Source: Trochalopteron elliotii
Lineage: Eukaryota; Chordata; Aves; Passeriformes; Leiothrichidae
Assembly (NCBI GenBank): GCA_024734555.1
Contig: JANPWX010000172.1
Span: forward strand, 478,298-542,297
Direction of reading: 5' to 3'
DNA: 64,000 bases
The number at the start of each line of letters is the position of its first letter. Positions within the stretch are counted from its first letter, which is position 1. Of this stretch, positions 57,201-63,990 are shown piece after piece. The position numbers were made by a program, and so were the translations under genes. Under the pieces are notes generated by a model. That model saw only the letters and a list, made by a program, of their open reading frames with translations. It had not been told where the DNA came from and did no database searches.

Positions 57201-60200
57201 GCTTTTTTCCTAATTAGCCTAAATACCATTTGCCTTTTTGACCAATGCTGATCAAAAATTTCCACGGACTATCCACACTACCTCCATAGACCTATTTTCT
57301 GCATGATAATAGTCAAGTCAGCACCCTGCTGAATATGTATAATAAGAATTTCTTCTTCTTCATGGTAGAAAAACACATTACTTTGCATTTTTCAAACTTG
57401 GATCCCATGTGCAATTTTATCCTGCAGTCACATAGATTTTTATTCCTTTCATCTTTCTGCAGCCATAGGGCTGGTTCGAGGGGCCTGCTCCCAACTTATT
57501 TTCCCAGTTCTACACTGCCCCATTCTTACTACTTTCATGAGACTAATTTTGAGTTGGATTGGCTTCCTGATGTAGCACAGCAGCTCAAACAGGCAGTCAG
57601 AGGTGGGAATAAGAGGGTGTACAAGAAAATAATTTTGCATGGCCACCGAAGGTGAAGCTATGGCTTTATTTACCAGGAGACCTTCAATCATTTAATAATA
57701 CCAGCACATGCTGTTACCTCAGATTTCATCCCACACTCAGCAGCACCCAATCTTCAATGGTGAATTCCCTCCATTTTAAACACTATTTACTCCTACCTTT
57801 CACTTCCTCTCTTTTAAGTAAACATCAGTTCTGAAAAGCATCTCCTTCCTGATCAAAATGATCTTTAAATTTTTTTCAGGATTTTGGCAAGGGACTTTTT
57901 CAAAAGCATCTTGAAAATATGAATGTAAAATACAGGCACACCAGATCATAGATATCCTCATGCTCTTTCAAAGCTTTAGCAGCTCTACAGGATACACAAG
58001 ATCTGAACTGTCTGCAAAAAATAATCCCCACATTTCCTGCTTCTCATTATGTTTCTGTATGCATTTCTTCCTTCTGCATGTACTGTACTGCCACACAATT
58101 TCCCAGCACAAATTCATAACTTCATGCTGAAATTGTGCATCTAATCATATTCCTGCAAGCAAGTCCAGCTGCTAAAGACACCAGTCTTTCTCTCCTGCTG
58201 TCCTCACCTCTCACTCCCTTCCACCCTCTCCCTGTGTCAGAGAGGCAAACTTTGTGTCACTCACAGATTAAGTGGATCAAGAGATTTATCCATCTTAAAA
58301 CTAATCATTTAGTATTTCCTAGGTTAGTATCAACTAGGACCAGCTCCCTACTTTGGAGTGCTACAGAATCAATCACACAACAGACTGTAGAAGCACAGAA
58401 GCACCAGTGGCAGGAGTGGCTGGGAAAAGCTGAACTGCTTCTTTTGACTACAGCAACAGTTTATGCTAGAATAATGTATTGATAAAATGACAACCTTATT
58501 ACTTAGATGTCCCCCAAATAGAACCATTTCTTTTAATTGGTATCACATTTTCCACCTTCCTCTGCCACTCAAGCTGCTTTATATGATAGATTACACACCA
58601 CTGTTAGGAGTTCAGCAATTTCATATCAGAGTTCCTTTAGAAGTCTTCAGGGAGTAACATCTGATCCTGGTGATTTGTTACTATTAATTTTATTGATTTA
58701 TTCTAAACCTACTTCTACTGACAGTCTAATTTAGAGATAGCTTAGACTCACACTGCATAAAGCAATGGTCGTCTGCAAGAGTCTCCCCAGGTTCTCTCAT
58801 ATTGAACACTGATACATATTAGTATTTTTTTAACTTTTCTGTTAGTCTTACACTGATGTGCTCTGGCATGGCAGTAACATGCATTTAGCCCCCTTATTTT
58901 ACCAAATCTTCCTAAACGACAGGGAAAAGTTTACAAAATCCCTCAAAATTATGACTGACAACATTTCATTATGAAGGAATGTTAAGAGGAAGGGTTAGCA
59001 GGCATTTATTCTCTCCATCCTAAAACCTGGAAGGTAGGACCACAAAGTGTTGGGCAAATATTTATTCTCAGTTGACATCAGTCCACACACATCAGACACA
59101 CACTGACTGTGTGGCAGTCACAGGAGGACATTTTTCAACATCTTTTAATCATCAGTGAAAAGCACAGTGAGCAAAAAACCTAATACCATCCTTCATAACT
59201 AAGAAAAAAAAAAAGCAACCAGACCTTTTTTCCTTGGAATATTGAACAAAAGACAATCTAGAAAAGGCAGGGCTGTATCCCTTTTTCACAATTTCATTCA
59301 GCAGCTGCCTGCAGTCAGTTCATGCAAGATAGTACCATTCTCCTCCAAGGTCAGGTACAGTTCTGCAGAGGGTGCCACTGCCCAACAGCACAGCAGTGTC
59401 ACTGATGCAGTGTAGAAACAGAACATGTTAAACAAAAGCAACTCTTACTACACAGGACTTCTGGGACAAATAGACATGGTCTGAAGGCCTCTCCGAGGTG
59501 GTATGTTAGAATCCTAAAGGTAAGACTGCTTCTATATGACAGGGGAGAGTTCCCACTAATCCAAGGATCACGCACAGTCCCAGATAAGGTAACACAGCAT
59601 GACACAAAGGTCATTACTCTTTTTGGTTTCTACTCCAAAGAAACCCAGACCATACTTACACTTTTCTACCCCTCTTTTAGCTATGTCATGAGGATTTGCC
59701 CTCTTTTTCTGCCCCTTTGATCTTTCTCTAGGCCCTCCACCATCTGCCATCCTAACTTCTGCTAACAATACTGTCATGCCTCCCCCTTGCCACAATCCCT
59801 TTCACCCAGTCTACTGCAAAGATGCATCCCTTAATACTGACACCACGATGTTGTTCCAGTCATACCATTCCACATTTATTTCCTTTCTCCAGATCACACT
59901 TTCCCCTCTGCCTCTTGCTCTCAAACACCTTTACAAATTAATTTCTTCTCTATTCATTCCCTAAAATGAATCCTGTGGTAGGGAAGTAAAAGACATGTGG
60001 TGTCAGCAGATGCAATGGGGGAGATTATGTTCTACTTCAGCAATGTTCTGCTTAAGCTGCCTGAGAGAGGTGACCCAATGGACTGAAGGAAATGGTCTGA
60101 GTGACTCAGGCAGGCCTAGAGTAGTAGCCGTGGATATGATGATCACTACATCATTCCAGAGGCTGCCAAATGTTGAATGTACCACCACAAAGCAAGACAG

Positions 60201-63200
60201 TATGTTTGAACAGAGACCAGCTGGAAGAAACTCCAAAGATGACATCAGGATAATATCTAGAGAAGGAAATGCTGCTAACATCCAAGAAATAAAGATTTTA
60301 CATAAAAGAACAATGATTCTGAAATAAATGATGTAGTCAATGGGAAGGGATTAGAGATCCTGAGATGCTAAGATTTGGCCTCTTGGAGATTACTTGTTCA
60401 AATCCCCACCCTTGAAGAGGATTAGCCCAGGAGGCGTGACTTGCATCTTCCACCTAGATACTGACATATTTGAAGTGTATCTCTCCATTCAGGTCTTAAA
60501 ATCTCATATTACACTCTAAAATGCACACTCAGCAGACATTCCCCAGTGATTCCAACCACCTTAGAGAAGACTCAGAAAAGCTGCTTGTTACAGAAATTTA
60601 AAATTTCCATCCATCCCATGGCAGGAAAGAAGAACAGTCCTCCTGGGAGCTGGCACTTTACAGGTTATAGTACCTCAGTGAGACGAAAAATTCCTCCCTT
60701 GGAGATGGAAGGCTGGGAAGCCTTTGTTAGCAGCAAGCCCAAATTTAAGGTGACGTCCCAAGAACTCTCATATATTCCCTGACACAGTCATCACAAAAGT
60801 CACTCAGTCATTAAACAATTACTAATTAAATTAAGCCTAAAGAGCCTTGGAAACCCCAAGCTTTCCAGACATCCTGCCTATGGAAGTCACCAGAGCATAG
60901 ACTAGTCTAGCTTTGCAGATTGCAGTGTCCTCTTCAGGTGTCCTCAGTTGCTAAAACAATACTATGTTATGTCACAGGCACTGGAATAACTCTTCAGATT
61001 GGGTCTCCTACCTGTTCATTATAGCGGAGTTTATGAAGCTGAGTGCTTAAGGTGTCTTGCTGCAGGTTTAGCAGCAGCTGAAGGAAGCCTTGGAGACTGG
61101 GCTGGACACCAGTAAAATTTTTTCCAGACCAGCCAAAACTTGCTTTACGCTCTCAGGTACAAGTGGTGTCTGCTGACTTGGGCTAGAAAATGGAGGATGG
61201 CTGGGAGCAATCCATGGCACATCACTCAGCCACGTCGGCGTTTATAAAAGGCAGTGTTCCATGACCACGCCAGCCCCAGGACAGCAGATTGTTTTGTTAA
61301 CAACCATAGAGGGCTGCAGTTATGGTTTGGTATACAAAGGATGGGAATGAAAACACGCAGAGCATCCTCCTTGGGAAACAGTGCAAAGGGTCAAAAGAAA
61401 CAACAGCCCCCTGTGCACCAGCAAATGTAAGAACAGCCCTTTCTCATGTTCTTTACAGACACAAATAAGGAAACTGCATTGGGGGCTGCAGGGAAAGCAA
61501 GAGGCCATGGAAGTCATCCTGGAACTGGCAAACAGACAGCAGGAGCAGCAGTTGGGTACAACAACATCGTCCTTTTATGTTCTGCAAAGCTATGCCTGCT
61601 AAAACACAAGCCTGCAGGGCTCTGCAACTCGATCGTTCTCTGAGATGGGCCAGATTGGAACTAGAAAAAAAAACAAAACCCAGCAAATCCAAGCACCCAA
61701 ACGGCAGAAGGATGCCTTCAGGTACACACACAAAGCTGTACATATGCACAATCAACATCCCATACTTCCTCATGCCAAAGGCAGCTGAGTCTGCAAAACA
61801 AGCTGGTAAAAACCATTACAGGGCATCCCCTCAAAAAAAACCACTAGGAAACATAACTCCTAAAGTCTTTCATTTTGATGAAGTTCTGTATTACCAGATT
61901 GATAAAGTCAGAAGAAAATGGTATCTGAGGAACCGTTGAGGGAGTGGAGGGCTGCTGGGCAAGGTTTAGCAAGCATCTTTGTGATGGCAAAAAATCGAAG
62001 GCACAGCTACTTTGTTCTGTCCCTGGGATCCAGTTAACCCCGGCTACAGGGCAGAGCCTAATTGTTTCTTTCCAAAGGAGTTAGGATAAGGCAGAGGTGA
62101 GGGGAAGCTAATCAACCTTTAAATACTTTACCATCTGCTGACAACCAAGCAAGCAGTGGTTTAACATTTGCTTTGAGGACAGTTTACCAGCCCCTCTGTA
62201 CAACAAAAAGACCAGGCTTAGGAACAGCCTCTCTGTGAAGTGAGGGAGAAAGAGCAAAGAGATTAAAAAAAAGGTAGTACACGGGAGGATGCATACAGCA
62301 TCTAAGGCTTTACATAAGGAGTGCTTTACATTTACAAATACCAAAATATAATGCATATCACTACTGAAAGTATCATTGTTTTCCAGCAAGACTGTGAGCT
62401 TATAAAATAAGATAAAGCAGACTATAAAGATTGGCAGCTCCCCAATCTGTGTGTGATAAACATTAATGAGAAAACTTATTCTGGATCAAATACTTGACCT
62501 TAAAAGGCCAAGGAAGGATCCTCACTATAACTGCCTACGAGCTGGTTCAAGTAAATTACACCCATAACTAGCCTAGTGCATCTGGGGAAGGAAAACAACC
62601 TCAGTCTCTCTCTGCACTAAATATTAATGTCTAGGCAGACAAAAGCAGCACTAGGAACACTGTAATAATATCACTGGCAGACACTCTATGTGTTTCTTTG
62701 GGGCATTGACACATCAGCACTAGGAATATGCTTATTGTCCCACATTAAACTAATGACTTGTTCTGAGACATTCCTCTGGGAATCACAGATGTTATTTATA
62801 TTTTCAGACATTTAAAAGGATTAAAGTGTGTTTATTCTCAGTAATCTCATTTGTAGAGAAAGATATATACAGGCATCAGAAGTATGCATTTTAACCCTAT
62901 TGGAGATGACCAAATACACAGTGCCATTGGCAGCCACCTTACCCTCCTCTTCAGAATACAGGACCTCCAAAAGTCTCACCAGCCTGGCTGCTTCCATCAA
63001 AAGTATCTATGAATTGCAGGTTACAGGCACTTCTGATAAACTACTCCATGAGCTCTTGATGACAGCAAGTTGTGCACATAGCCAAGAGATCCAGCTGGAA
63101 ATTAAACTGCATGTCAAGTAGCTGGATGCATATAAAATTGCTCTAGGCTGGAATGAAATATCTCTGGTTGAAGACAAACAAGTAGCACTGGGCGATATGG

Positions 63201-63990
63201 TGTGCCCTGGGCGATGAAGAAATTTACAAGCAATTTTTATGAAACAGACGTGCCAAAGTATTGGGGTGGTGGCAAAACGAGTAGCTTGCCAGGAGGTGAG
63301 GTGCGCCGCAAGCATCCGGATGGACAGAGGAACAGCTGCAGGCTACGAGGGATGTCAGCCCAGCCTGCAGAGAGACGGTGCTGTACAAAGCCCGCCGCAG
63401 CGTGCGCTACGCCGGCGGCAGCCAAACCCGAAGGTTAAACCGCTTCAAGTTGCTGCCGAGCGGCTCCGCTACCGCCGGCGCTCCTGCCCCGGGGCCGGTG
63501 CCGCTCCGACACCTCCCGGCTGCCGCGCCACACTCGGGGATTCCTCCCCGCATCGCCCCGGCTGCACGCCCGGCTGGCAGCGGCTTTCGGCCAGGGGTGC
63601 CCAGGAGCGATCCCCGCGCCGCCCTGCGATGCCCCGCGCCGGCACCAGGACCGGCACTGAGACCGGCACCTCTCCCCACCCCCGGCCGCCGCCGCCTCCC
63701 CGCCAGGCTTGCTCCTTACCCGTCTCTTTGTCCTGGGCGGCTTCCAGGTGCAGGTCGCTGAGGAGATGCTCCAAAATCTTCTCCGGCGTCCCCGACACCA
63801 CCACGTATCTGTCGGAAAGCAGAGAGTCCCCGGAGTCATCCTCGGTAGAGGACTGCGAGCGGCTGCTCCACTCGTCCTCCTCGTCCTCCTCGTCGATGTA
63901 CTTGAAGTAAGGCACGTCGAAGGTGGGCAGCGGCCGGTCCCCGCCGCGGCCCGCCAGCGCCTCGGGCACCCGCACCCTGCCGCTGCCCAT
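3143..63990 (-). CDS. RAPGEF5: RAPGEF5 complete coding region, 16 exons, 573 aa
   Basis: Coding exons, in transcript order: 63720-63990, 36277-36355, 35011-35155, 33086-33183, 32320-32350, 31306-31384, 28169-28318, 25480-25577, 23597-23719, 22229-22407, 18872-18962, 16182-16232, 15027-15114, 11696-11760, 6654-6708, 3143-3261. They total 1722 nt with phases agreeing at every junction. The product is an exchange factor that loads GTP on Rap1/Rap2. It is an Epac relative without cAMP-binding domains; its RA domain is known to bind GTP-M-Ras. Order: acidic N-terminus (34-53), REM domain (about 59-192), RA-like domain (about 236-313), CDC25 domain (about 336-570). Human RAPGEF5, as I recall it, is about 580 aa; the difference is a shorter N-terminus (-8) and one extra residue in the last exon (+1). 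The ATG at 63990 sits in GCCATGG, a strong context. Longer isoforms from exons upstream of the window cannot be excluded. Confidence 0.96.
3262..6653 (-). other. RAPGEF5: RAPGEF5 intron 15
   Basis: GTGAGT donor, TCTTGCAG acceptor; 3392 nt. AT-rich runs at 5340-5400 and A-rich stretches at 5908-5945. No gene or transposon recognised. Confidence 0.9.
6654..6708 (-). CDS. RAPGEF5: RAPGEF5 coding exon 15 (aa 517-535), CDC25 domain
   Basis: Acceptor TGTCTTTGCAG|CAC, donor CAATTTG|GTGAGT. Encodes [18 protein letters not shown] and the first base of Gly535, a conserved helix near the C-terminal end of the catalytic domain. At 55 nt it is easily missed, but the phase and homology are exact. Confidence 0.95.
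8289..8347. repeat. Hairpin-forming inverted repeat, 7-nt loop
   Basis: CCAATGTATCTGCA (8301-8314) pairs perfectly with TGCAGATACATTGG (8322-8335) across a 7-nt loop. After a 2-nt bulge (TT, 8336-8337), AGTCAG (8295-8300) pairs with CTGACT (8338-8343). The stem is about 20 bp with a small bulge, shaped like a small pre-miRNA hairpin. It is intronic in RAPGEF5. No known miRNA was recognised. Confidence 0.6.
10588..10925 (-). mobile_element. CR1 LINE, 5'-truncated 3' end
   Basis: On the minus strand it ends with the CR1 3' terminal pattern TTCTGTGATTCTATGG (10604-10589), preceded by the family's 3' UTR-like segment (AGTTCCAGCT-type, TGATCCTTG). Further upstream it encodes the CR1 ORF2 C-terminal motif [17 protein letters not shown] (10742-10792). 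It starts around 10925, so it is strongly 5'-truncated, as is usual. CR1 is the dominant retrotransposon of birds and other sauropsids; this is the best clade evidence in the window. Confidence 0.85.
10961..11040. repeat. A/C-rich low-complexity tract
   Basis: Degenerate AAACC / CAA / AACCA units with almost no G or T, immediately to the right of the CR1 copy. Confidence 0.8.
11696..11760 (-). CDS. RAPGEF5: RAPGEF5 coding exon 14 (aa 495-516), CDC25 domain
   Basis: Acceptor is a long pyrimidine tract ending TTTTTCCAG|AT, donor AAGCTG|GTGAGC. Encodes [20 protein letters not shown] then KL. The LKD.TFIHEGN motif is characteristic of Rap-type exchange factors. Phase 0 at its end. Confidence 0.96.
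11761..15026 (-). other. RAPGEF5: RAPGEF5 intron 13
   Basis: GTAATG donor, TTTTCCAG acceptor; 3266 nt. About 12040-13460 is visibly richer in G+C than the flanks, with many short overlapping open frames on both strands and a CCACCT-like simple tract at 13029-13066. 13480-14600 is AT-rich. No transposon or gene could be named. Confidence 0.88.
15027..15114 (-). CDS. RAPGEF5: RAPGEF5 coding exon 13 (aa 466-495), CDC25 domain
   Basis: Acceptor TTTTGTAG|GAT, donor CTGAAAG|GTAATG. Encodes [20 protein letters not shown], then IPFMPLLLK and one base of Asp495. It carries the family's N...YR..F.....P.IPF.PLLLKD block. Ser483 replaces the Pro I recall in mammals (KPPK). The donor GTAATG is slightly off consensus. 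Confidence 0.96.
15115..16181 (-). other. RAPGEF5: RAPGEF5 intron 12
   Basis: GTAAGT donor, TTTTGTAG acceptor; 1067 nt. Has an A-rich, AAAC-like stretch around 15470-15525. A 121-codon minus-strand frame (15590-15955) resembles no protein I know and is taken as chance. Confidence 0.88.
16182..16232 (-). CDS. RAPGEF5: RAPGEF5 coding exon 12, 51 nt (aa 449-465)
   Basis: Acceptor CACACTTTAG|AAA, donor TTGACG|GTAAGT; 17 codons, phase 0 at both ends. Encodes [17 protein letters not shown] in the CDC25 domain, following the SQTWE of exon 11. Short but unambiguous by homology and splice sites. Skipping it would keep the frame but remove part of the domain core. Confidence 0.95.
16233..18871 (-). 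other. RAPGEF5: RAPGEF5 intron 11
   Basis: GTAAGA donor, CACTTTAG acceptor; 2639 nt. Contains an imperfect tandem duplication of about 19 bp at 18238-18276. No gene or identified transposon. Confidence 0.9.
18872..18962 (-). CDS. RAPGEF5: RAPGEF5 coding exon 11 (aa 418-448), catalytic helical hairpin
   Basis: Acceptor TATTCCTCAG|C, donor GGGAG|GTAAGA. Encodes the end of His418, then [20 protein letters not shown] and [10 protein letters not shown]. The N..SFFAIV.GLN..SVSRL..TW signature is the most conserved block of CDC25 domains and leads to the helical hairpin that opens the nucleotide site of the GTPase. The block is identical to the mammalian protein as I recall it. Confidence 0.97.
18963..22228 (-). 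other. RAPGEF5: RAPGEF5 intron 10
   Basis: GTAAGT donor, ATTCCTCAG acceptor; 3266 nt. It carries a degraded CR1-clade LINE piece at about 19640-19990. The T-rich stretch 19120-19480 may be part of it but cannot be assigned. Confidence 0.88.
19640..19990 (-). mobile_element. Ancient CR1-clade LINE fragment
   Basis: On the minus strand, 19901-19881 reads PSGPVLE, like the reverse-transcriptase PQGSVLGP box, and around 19710 the sequence resembles the region preceding the KCKVM box. It is heavily decayed and of the same broad family as the copy in intron 1. Limits are approximate; the flank 19120-19480 may belong too. Confidence 0.5.
22229..22407 (-). CDS. RAPGEF5: RAPGEF5 coding exon 10 (aa 359-418), CDC25 domain
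   Basis: Acceptor TGTCTTCCAG|CAA, donor GCCCA|GTAAGT. Encodes [20 protein letters not shown], then [20 protein letters not shown] and [19 protein letters not shown]. It contains the conserved [11 protein letters not shown] helix and the R..L..KFI.IA core of Ras-type GEF domains. Cys403, where I recall Gly in human, and the S371-N377 loop are lineage differences. At 179 nt it is the second-longest coding exon, after exon 1. Confidence 0.96.
22408..23596 (-). other. RAPGEF5: RAPGEF5 intron 9
   Basis: GTAAGA donor, TCTTCCAG acceptor; 1189 nt. Nothing recognised inside. Confidence 0.9.
23597..23719 (-). CDS. RAPGEF5: RAPGEF5 coding exon 9 (aa 318-358), start of CDC25 domain
   Basis: Acceptor TTCATTTAG|AAC, donor CACGAG|GTAAGA; exactly 41 codons, phase 0 at both ends. 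Encodes [20 protein letters not shown], then [20 protein letters not shown] and E. The [23 protein letters not shown] segment (336-358) is the first helices of the CDC25-homology catalytic domain, corresponding to the LA.QLT..D..LF..I..E signature of Ras-family exchange factors. Its symmetric phase means skipping would keep the frame but remove the start of the domain. Confidence 0.96.
23720..25479 (-). other. RAPGEF5: RAPGEF5 intron 8
   Basis: GTAAGG donor, CATTTAG acceptor; 1760 nt. It includes a CT-rich tract at 23952-23986 and a GC-richer pocket at 24790-25240 with a 148-codon plus-strand frame that resembles no protein I know. Confidence 0.88.
23952..23986. repeat. CT-rich simple tract
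   Basis: CTCTCTC/CCCTCTC pattern over about 35 bases in intron 8, roughly 0.2 kb upstream of exon 9 in transcript order. Confidence 0.8.
25480..25577 (-). CDS. RAPGEF5: RAPGEF5 coding exon 8 (aa 285-317), end of RA-like domain
   Basis: Acceptor GTTTTTACAG|AA, donor TCTTTG|GTAAGG. Encodes [20 protein letters not shown], then [13 protein letters not shown]. This is the last part of the RA fold, with the HELQPNDL turn and the final strand (R.FVYRKDL). It carries several substitutions relative to the mammalian protein as I recall it (SLESSSRMF for SLEASGRIY), so it is less constrained than the neighbouring exons. Phase 0 at its end. Confidence 0.94.
25578..28168 (-). other. RAPGEF5: RAPGEF5 intron 7
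   Basis: GTAAGT donor, TTTTTACAG acceptor; 2591 nt. It holds a possible very old CR1-like relic at about 25811-26005. Nothing else recognised. Confidence 0.88.
25811..26005. mobile_element. Possible old CR1-like relic
   Basis: The stretch beginning CCTTGAAATCATCTGGACTA and running through AACCCAGTG and GGAGATTAAATCAG resembles, in order, blocks of an old amniote interspersed repeat that I associate with CR1-clade LINEs. The match is patchy and from memory; orientation is not assigned. Confidence 0.3.
28169..28318 (-). CDS. RAPGEF5: RAPGEF5 coding exon 7 (aa 235-285), RA-like domain
   Basis: Acceptor CTTTGTGCAG|TT, donor TGGTG|GTAAGT. Encodes [20 protein letters not shown], then [20 protein letters not shown] and [10 protein letters not shown]. 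This is the first part of the ubiquitin-fold Ras-association domain: two beta strands, then the EILK.VAEKIQ helix. In the family this domain binds GTP-loaded M-Ras; that comes from published work on mammalian MR-GEF and is not shown by this sequence. Confidence 0.95.
28319..31305 (-). other. RAPGEF5: RAPGEF5 intron 6
   Basis: GTGAGT donor, TTTGTGCAG acceptor; 2987 nt. Short chance open frames occur on both strands around 29890-30220 and 30950-31210, without family resemblance. No repeat identified. Confidence 0.9.
31306..31384 (-). CDS. RAPGEF5: RAPGEF5 coding exon 6 (aa 209-235), inter-domain linker
   Basis: Acceptor CCCTCACAG|AAT, donor GAAGAAA|GTGAGT. Encodes [20 protein letters not shown], then MNEAEE and the first base of Ile235. 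The [14 protein letters not shown] motif is highly conserved in this family. The segment leads into the RA-like domain. Phase 1 at the 3' end. Confidence 0.95.
31385..32319 (-). other. RAPGEF5: RAPGEF5 intron 5
   Basis: GTAAAA donor, CCTCACAG acceptor; 935 nt. It follows the 31-nt microexon. Nothing else recognised. Confidence 0.9.
32320..32350 (-). CDS. RAPGEF5: RAPGEF5 coding exon 5, 31-nt microexon (aa 198-208)
   Basis: Acceptor GTTTCAG|C, donor CGAAAG|GTAAAA. Encodes the end of His198, then [10 protein letters not shown], in the linker between the REM and RA-like domains. The mammalian counterpart, as I recall it, is TVDEYSPQKK. Length 31 nt (1 + 30) keeps the frame from phase 2 to phase 0. 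It is too short for ORF-based detection. Skipping it would shift the frame, so it must be constitutive for the full-length protein. Confidence 0.92.
32351..33085 (-). other. RAPGEF5: RAPGEF5 intron 4
   Basis: GTAAGT donor, GTTTCAG acceptor; 735 nt. Unremarkable intronic sequence; nothing recognised. Confidence 0.9.
33086..33183 (-). CDS. RAPGEF5: RAPGEF5 coding exon 4 (aa 166-198), end of REM domain
   Basis: Acceptor TTTTGTAG|ACG, donor CGTCA|GTAAGTATTG. Encodes [20 protein letters not shown], then [12 protein letters not shown] and two bases of His198. These residues are nearly invariant in RAPGEF5 and close the REM domain with a charged helix. The exon ends in phase 2 and joins exon 5. Confidence 0.95.
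33184..35010 (-). other. RAPGEF5: RAPGEF5 intron 3
   Basis: GTATTG donor, TTTTGTAG acceptor; 1827 nt. AT-rich, with no repeat, RNA gene or coding segment that I could recognise. Confidence 0.9.
35011..35155 (-). CDS. RAPGEF5: RAPGEF5 coding exon 3 (aa 117-165), REM domain
   Basis: Starts after the AC acceptor of the minor intron (TGCAC|CTATTG): the first C completes His117, then [15 protein letters not shown], the basic [12 protein letters not shown] motif, [10 protein letters not shown] and LKQFLK. This forms the C-terminal half of the REM domain, which packs against and stabilises the CDC25 domain in the family. The exon ends in phase 0 at AAAG|GTATTG, a usable but non-ideal GT donor. The join with exon 2 gives [13 protein letters not shown], matching the mammalian pattern LLRHYSAKKYQGK. 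Confidence 0.94.
35156..36276 (-). other. RAPGEF5: RAPGEF5 intron 2, U12-type AT-AC (minor spliceosome) intron
   Basis: The donor after CTGAGGCA is ATATCCTTTT (36276 to 36267), a full match to the U12 AT-AC donor consensus. The intron ends ..CTACTGCAC at 35156. Ten nt before the acceptor lies ACCTTAACC, with the branch adenosine likely at 35166-35167, matching the U12 branch consensus TCCTTAAC. No GT near the donor gives the family sequence. The intron is 1121 nt. An (AAAC)n tract sits at 35810-35853. Nothing else was recognised inside. Confidence 0.9.
35810..35853. repeat. (AAAC)n microsatellite
   Basis: About 11 uninterrupted AAAC units inside the U12-type intron 2, likely length-polymorphic. 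It is about 0.4 kb from the intron donor and 0.65 kb from the acceptor. Confidence 0.95.
36277..36355 (-). CDS. RAPGEF5: RAPGEF5 coding exon 2 (aa 91-117), REM domain
   Basis: Begins after a pyrimidine-rich TCTGCAG acceptor; AA completes the Glu91 codon. It encodes [20 protein letters not shown] followed by CQALLR and the first two bases of His117. This is the REM core helix pair, including the [13 protein letters not shown] motif shared by Epac-type exchange factors. The exon ends at CTGAGGCA|ATATCCTTTT, which is a U12-type AT donor and not a GT donor. Read as a GT-type exon, the frame would run on into sequence unlike the family. Confidence 0.94.
42346..42382. repeat. T10-G8 / T14 homopolymer cluster
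   Basis: T10 followed directly by G8, a 5-base spacer and T14. Such a run is prone to slippage and sequencing error. Confidence 0.9.
48639..48686. repeat. 48-bp near-perfect inverted repeat
   Basis: Two 23-bp arms (48639-48661 and 48664-48686) separated by CA. They are complementary except at two positions, which become G-U pairs in a plus-strand transcript (A-C mismatches in the minus-strand one). The arms start with GCTCTTTT and end with AGAGC. It lies in intron 1. Pairing does not extend clearly beyond the arms. It could be a small palindromic transposon or a hairpin RNA source; neither is proven. Confidence 0.75.
49219..49256 (-). mobile_element. Short CR1-like 3' fragment
   Basis: The plus-strand motif CACAGAATCACTACGTTGGA followed by GGAGACCTTCAAGATC matches the reverse complement of the CR1 3' end pattern common in birds. 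Only about 40 bp are recognisable; the sequence to its right does not continue the family. Confidence 0.5.
55000..55024. repeat. TA-rich dinucleotide tract
   Basis: (TA)n run with one interruption in intron 1. A similar shorter run lies at 46067-46092. Confidence 0.85.
56755..58745 (-). mobile_element. Ancient CR1-clade LINE, reverse transcriptase region, degraded
   Basis: Read on the minus strand, several reverse-transcriptase landmarks appear in the right order: SNKSPGSDV (58682-58655; family NKSPGPDGI) and KCKVM (57390-57376; family DKCKVMHLG). Between them, segments such as 57780-57980 resemble old CR1/L3-type LINEs found across amniotes. The spacing (about 1.3 kb) exceeds an intact domain, so there are insertions, probably around 57440-57690 and 58090-58500. 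It is full of stops and inactive. Outer limits are approximate. Confidence 0.65.

Larger units (their letters stand above)
36356..63719 (-). other. RAPGEF5: RAPGEF5 intron 1 (27.4 kb)
   Basis: Between coding exons 1 and 2 (GTAAGG donor, TCTGCAG acceptor); about 43% of the window. Contents I could identify: a degraded CR1-clade LINE (about 56755-58745), a short CR1-like fragment (49219-49256), an inverted repeat (48639-48686), homopolymer tracts (42346-42382), A-rich stretches (41880-41925), AT dinucleotide runs (46067-46092, 55000-55024) and some GC-richer pockets (45100-45690, 50400-51050, 56250-56470). Plus-strand reading at 62828-63121 is a 97-codon open frame of unknown meaning. No second gene was recognised in either strand. 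Confidence 0.9.

Noticed and set aside
59995..60327. 110-codon plus-strand frame
   Set aside because: No recognisable domain, no splice context, likely chance.
60360..60470. tRNA/MIR-like B-box (GTTCAAATCCCC near 60391)
   Set aside because: No convincing A-box or SINE tail; a single short match is not enough.
63469..63719. Continuation of the exon 1 frame beyond the donor
   Set aside because: The sequence becomes Gly/Arg/Pro-rich and unlike RAPGEF5, while GTAAGG at 63719 and the phase of exon 2 give the correct product.
63239..63910. 223-codon plus-strand open frame over the CpG island
   Set aside because: Antisense shadow of RAPGEF5 exon 1 and its GC-rich flank; composition (Pro/Arg/Ala-rich) is explained by high G+C and no family is recognisable.
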